Shown here piece by piece: positions 33,343-37,500 of a DNA stretch of 37,500 nt. The position numbers and the translations under genes were made by a program. Location of the stretch: NCBI RefSeq assembly GCF_000091045.1, contig NC_006685.1, positions 1,603,701 through 1,641,200 on the forward strand, written 5' to 3'. Source of the stretch: Cryptococcus deneoformans JEC21. Its lineage: Eukaryota > Basidiomycota > Tremellomycetes > Tremellales > Cryptococcaceae. The notes beneath the pieces are model-generated. The model had not been told where the DNA came from. It worked only from the letters and a program-made list of their open reading frames with translations, and searched no databases. Numbering within the stretch: position 1 is the stretch's first letter; every line of letters begins with the position of its first letter.

Positions 33343-35552
33343 CTATTTTCCGGCCCAGTCGCCAAAGATAATCGCTGCAAAGCCCTCAAACTCTGACACA
33401 GCCAACATTTCCTCCACCCCGCTATCTGGCACACTCTCCCATATATTTTTACCCCATCTACTAACCACTGGTAAACACTCCACCAATCGCTTCTTTCTTC
33501 CTTCTAATTCAAACCCGCTCTGCGATTGCGAAGTTGCTTCAAGAGCGTAGCATTCTTCCTTGAGACTGTTAATCAGGCTCTTAGTCAATGTGGCTATACC
33601 TTTCTCCAAGAGATAGCGTCCGTCAGCGGAGCAAATATGAGTAAGCGTTTCGTCAAAAAGCGAAACAAGGTGAGAAGAGTGGTCAGAGGGATTGTGTGGG
33701 AAAGGAGCTCGCAGAGATGTTGGCGGCTTGAGGGGCAAGAGGAACGGGGTGAAGCTTAAAATTATCCTGATTAATCTCTGCTACGTACAGGAAAGAAAAA
33801 CAAAATACTGACTCAAACAACTTTGGTCCAGATTCTGCGGCTTCATCCATCTCCACTTGTGCCCGAACCTCTTTGATCGCCTTTTCCCAATCGTGCAAGC
33901 TCAACTCCTTCTTGAGTAACATTCTGGGTAAGTGTGAATAGACATGATCAACCTCCGTCTTCCATTTATCCTTCGCAGTTAATATAAACCACTTACGATC
34001 CAAACACCTTTGCGACAGCCCGGTCAACCCTTTCCGCCACACCTTTCCAACCTTCATTCAACAACCACCACGAATAACTCAAAAATAACCTCTCAGCCTC
34101 TTCCTCCTCAATCCTCCTTTGCCTCGCCATCTCAGCAGCTTGAACCTCACCGATCCTCTGGGCCTGGTTTTTCTGGTCATCTCCCTGACGGATAGATAGA
34201 AATGAAGGGAGGTACGAAGTTATTGTACCAGGAAGATAGTCAACGGGATTGGGGAGGAAGGAAGCATGGTTTTCGACAAACTCGGTGAGGCCCATTGATT
34301 CAACGGAGAAGGAAGAGAACCAGCCAGTAGCCTTTTTGTTGTCTTTCTTCAATGGTCGTTCGGCAGAAAGTCCTGTGAGAGTAGCTTCTGAGACGTTACG
34401 TCTGGGAGTCTGATAATCATCATCCTCATCATATTCGTTCTCATTGTCGTGGCTTTGCACTCCGCGAAGATTAGAGGTTCCCTTGGCGTGGGAGTTCTCG
34501 GATGCGAGGTCATTAAGGTAAGTGTTCCGCGCGAGGATGGATAGTTGGGAAGAGGTGAGGAGATAGAGCATAGGTAGCAGATAAGCGGTTGTAATCGTTC
34601 GAGCAATACCTAGAATTGGAACATATCATGTTAATTGACGGCTTTTCGCCGTGAAGGAAGACGGTAATGTACATACTCTGTAACTTCAGCTCTTTCCAGA
34701 GCTCTTTTTTGCTCTTTGTCAGAACAGGTGGAGAAGGAGTGGGGTCCCTCAGCAATGGAGGAGATGGACCGAGCTGCGCGGATGATGACATATCAGAGGG
34801 TGGAGAAAGGGAGCCGGAGGTTGTGTCGGTAGCTGGTAATGAGATAGGCTGCGAAACAGTGGAAGACAACTGAAGGGGATTTAAATGTTAGGAGTCCCTC
34901 TTTCTGTACTACAAATTGATAGCTTACCCCATCGTCGATCTCTGGGATTCCGACTGAACCGCCAACCATAATCCCACTCTCCGTCTCTGCTTCCGCACCT
35001 GCATTATCTTTTTTCTGAAACTCGCTGGCCCAGCTCTCATCTACTGTGAGTACCAAAGGGACTGAAGGGCTGAACTGGGGACTTTGATTATCAACTGCTT
35101 CTTTTGGCGGTTCTAACTCCTGACTTCCTTGTCCGTAGAGATGTAGTGAATTCAGTGGCTCGCTAGTTCCGATACTGGAGGTCGAGCCTGTAGTGGTTGA
35201 TGAGGCTGATGTAGTAGCTGTCCCTTGCATAGCCTGAGAGGTCTTCTCCACAGGGTAAGCTTCGAACACCTGCGGCTGAAGTGTAGGCAAAAGTGCATAG
35301 AGGGTGAAGGAGATGCTCGAGATGAGAGAAGTAAAGTGGTTTTTGAGCCTGTAGCTGGATCAGCTCCATTAGTACGACGCAATGTGAAAATGCTCACAGG
35401 TCCTTATGTCTCTTTTCCTTGATCGCACGGAGACGATTCTCCTTGAGACGGTCCAAGAGGTATGAACTCAAGAGATAAAAGGTGGACGCGGTGCCGACGA
35501 AAAAGAAGAGACGCCTAAAGCGACGCTGCCACGACGACTGGCTTTGAGGCAT
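33343..35552 (-). CDS. PEX3: Peroxisome biogenesis factor 3 (Pex3)
   Basis: Pex3 is the peroxisomal/ER membrane docking receptor for Pex19 and is needed for membrane-protein insertion and peroxisome inheritance. Six exons fit: 35552-35398, 35348-34928, 34869-34677, 34609-33997, 33923-33813 and 33766-33343, giving 638 residues. The last intron (33812-33767) has alternative acceptors. The start at 35552 gives the typical basic N-terminus and membrane anchor (RRFRRLFFFVGTASTFYLLS); an in-frame ATG at 35648 would add 32 residues without family features. FTLYALLPTLQPQVFEAYPV and the ELKLQS...ARTITTAYLLPMLYLL region, with QLSILARNTYL, match the Pex3 family. LLKKELSLHDWEKAIKEVR follows. The protein is longer than human or yeast Pex3 (about 373 and 441) because of Ser/Thr/Pro-rich inserts in exons 2-3 and an acidic one in exon 4. 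Confidence 0.9.
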
Positions 35553-36059
35553 GTCGGTAGGGCTGATGTTATCAGATGCAACAATAACGTCTTGTTCAAG
35601 TGAAGAACTGAATGAAGTACAATATTGCGACTGATGCGTGCAATCCAATTTCAGTCACTCGTCGGGAAACTCAAGAGGCCGGTTGAGATTACGTAATACC
35701 CCTCATTGACTGAAATGTTGATCTCCATCGGGATATATGATCCTTCAGCGAGGAGTATTGGTGCGACGGCGCAGAAATTTATCATCTTTTCCCTTCATGC
35801 TCTGCACTTCATGCTCTGCACTTGTCATACACCCTTTGGTTGTCCGGATTGTAGCTATCACATCGTGATTATTTCGTTATCGATTACTGTATAAATTGGT
35901 ACTATCAAATAAGATACGTATGTATCATTGATCGGTCTATATGAAGCGTATATATTACACAAGAAGACAGTTCCGCATCTCCACACTACTTGGCGACAAT
36001 CTTCTCATCTCTCCACACATACTGCATCTGTCTCCATATCACATCCATCGACAGGCTTA
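35553..36059. other. Intergenic region with a 14-nt tandem duplication
   Basis: This stretch separates the PEX3 start from the antiporter stop, so it holds the PEX3 promoter/leader and an antiporter 3' UTR. Two perfect tandem copies of CTTCATGCTCTGCA occupy 35793-35806 and 35807-35820. No convincing gene is seen. Confidence 0.5.
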
Positions 36060-37500
36060 TCACACCCAAAGTTTCGTCAATGCCGTTGTCCAGCCCGCGT
36101 TAAAGCTTTCCAGACTCTCCTGTCCAAAGATGGTGTCATGGTCGGTATCGTCTTGAGCCCTTGGAGGAGCGTAGTAGAACCCCATGATGAGTACAATATA
36201 GCTATAACGACGGTCAATGACGGGTATTGTAACTGACTAGAGTGAAAAACCTACGCAAGGACCAAAATTGAGCCACGATGGTAGTTACTTCTTGCCTCGA
36301 TATAGGTGTAAGTGAGCAGGAAGATAGAAAGGATAATGGCGATCACATCCCAACGAGGGAAAATGAGGCTTTAGCGATCGTTAATACCGCACGCTATGTG
36401 AACTGAGGGGTTGGACCTACGTGAATGTATCGATGACATCGCCCATCTTCTCCGGCTGATACAATGCGCTGAAAGCCACCATTGCCGGTATTTGGAGCAG
36501 GCACACTTGTAAAGCATACGCGGAACCGATTTCCATACTATCATTACCATTAGTATTTCTGCGCAATGGTTGATCCCGCAAGTCATAAACTGACCTGAGA
36601 GCAATGTTACCATTGAGAGCAAATGACATGGCGTTCATGAACTCTGTCGTGTTGGGCACTAGCGCAAAAAGTGTCAAACCTAAAAACTTTTCGTCTATAC
36701 CGGATCCATGGAGCACAACGTCTACCACGTCCACCAAGATCTCTGCAGATAATCGTCAGAATCCCTTCGTCAACTACATTTCACAGTATAACTCACCAGC
36801 AATAATAGCGTACAACATGGTACAACCCAGCAAAACCCCAGCACTGACGCCTCTGGTCCAGCTTGGCGCTTCATGTCCACCACCTTTTTCATGCCCTTCT
36901 TCCTCTTTACTTACCCCCCCTCCCTGCTCCACGCCCACTGGACCTTCACCCACCACGTGTCTACGCTTCCTTTCAGACTCAACAATTGACCCTTGATGCC
37001 TGAGAGCACTAACGGTAGCAACCGCCACAGCACGAGTAAAGTCCTCCGTTGTGAGTGTACCAGGAAGACGCATGGGGGTGAGATTCGACTTTGTAACTTG
37101 ATCAATGCTCTCAAGATACGGGGTATACCCAGCGGGGAGGGTGAAGGCTTGGCTGGTACTGGGACTCGGACGAGAAGTTTCAATTCCATCAGCATGAGAG
37201 GATTGCTGAGAATGTCCTGGGGTGATGTTGGCAGTGTGATCAGCTCCGTCTTTAGTCAAGCCAGATGGCGCCAAGCGCAACGTGCCAGTCTTGGGAGACA
37301 CTGTCGCGGGGACACTACCTTCGTTGGTGGCTACAGGTACAACAGGAGGTATAACAGGATTTGCGGATGAGGTGGCAGGGGGGTTGTTTGATTTGTGCAA
37401 AGGGAGGACATGCTGCATCAGAGCCTGTGGGGTAATGCGTTGCGCAAGGGTACTCTTGAGAGCAGGATGCACTTCACTAACAGCTTGAGCCTCCTCAGAC
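36060..37500 (-). CDS. Vnx1-like CAX-family cation/H+ antiporter, 5' truncated by window edge
   Basis: A membrane antiporter of the calcium/cation exchanger superfamily, most like yeast Vnx1, the vacuolar monovalent cation/H+ exchanger. Five exons in the window (37500-36797, 36742-36595, 36537-36421, 36368-36255, 36201-36060) give 407 residues. The first exon is largely a cytosolic loop, disordered and rich in Pro/Ser/Thr, ending in a hydrophobic helix (WTRGVSAGVLLGCTMLYAII). The exchanger core follows: LVDVVDVVLHGSGIDEKFLG, LFALVPNTTEFMNAMSFALN, GNIALSMEIGSAYALQVCLL, then QIPAMVAFSAL and two more membrane segments. The NTTEF and SMEIGSAY motifs differ from the GNAAEH motif of Vcx1-type Ca2+ exchangers and fit Vnx1. 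Calcium as substrate cannot be excluded. The tail ends LTKLWV. Transport specificity is inferred. Confidence 0.87.

Overview
The window looks like chromosomal DNA of a basidiomycete yeast, most likely a Cryptococcus-type tremellomycete. The basis is many very short introns (mostly 46-60 nt) in almost every gene, CTNAC-like branch points just upstream of the acceptors, compact gene spacing on both strands, and typical fungal housekeeping genes. The species is inferred from gene structure and content; no search was run.

Layout, left to right. 1-3747 (+): the 3' two-thirds of TAF1, the TFIID scaffold. 3748-4867: intergenic, with a possible small spliced minus-strand gene and two ACGCGT elements. 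4868-10352 (+): a very large, mostly disordered DUF1765 protein. 10538-11481 (-): Mediator subunit MED22, divergent from a nine-exon RAD51 paralogue at 11676-13188 (+). 13811-14887 (+): an intronless NADPH:quinone-type oxidoreductase. 14888-16507: intergenic with two weak minus-strand small-gene candidates. 16508-18581 (+): a single-pass membrane protein of unknown function whose architecture resembles ER or nuclear-envelope autophagy receptors. 19257-20678 (+): an 11-exon short-chain dehydrogenase with a 6-nt microexon. 21754-28906 (-): NOT1, scaffold of CCR4-NOT. 29595-32004 (-): SEC63, divergent from COX13 at 32345-33102 (+). 33343-35552 (-): PEX3. 36060-37500 (-): the 3' part of a Vnx1-like cation/H+ antiporter that runs off the right edge.

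The genes are not an operon or a cluster; they are independent housekeeping loci. Themes are Pol II transcription (TAF1, MED22), mRNA decay (NOT1), recombination (RAD51 paralogue), organelle biogenesis (SEC63, PEX3, COX13) and redox metabolism. Exon coordinates were derived by hand from GT/AG signals and reading-frame continuity. For every multi-exon model the summed exon length is a whole number of codons, which supports the models but does not replace RNA evidence.

The points most worth a second look are the candidate selective-autophagy receptor at 16508-18581, unusual splicing (a 6-nt exon, two apparent GC-AG introns, stop-free introns), and the small unannotated-looking spliced ORFs in the intergenic regions. 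No mobile element, CRISPR array, rRNA or tRNA gene was seen.
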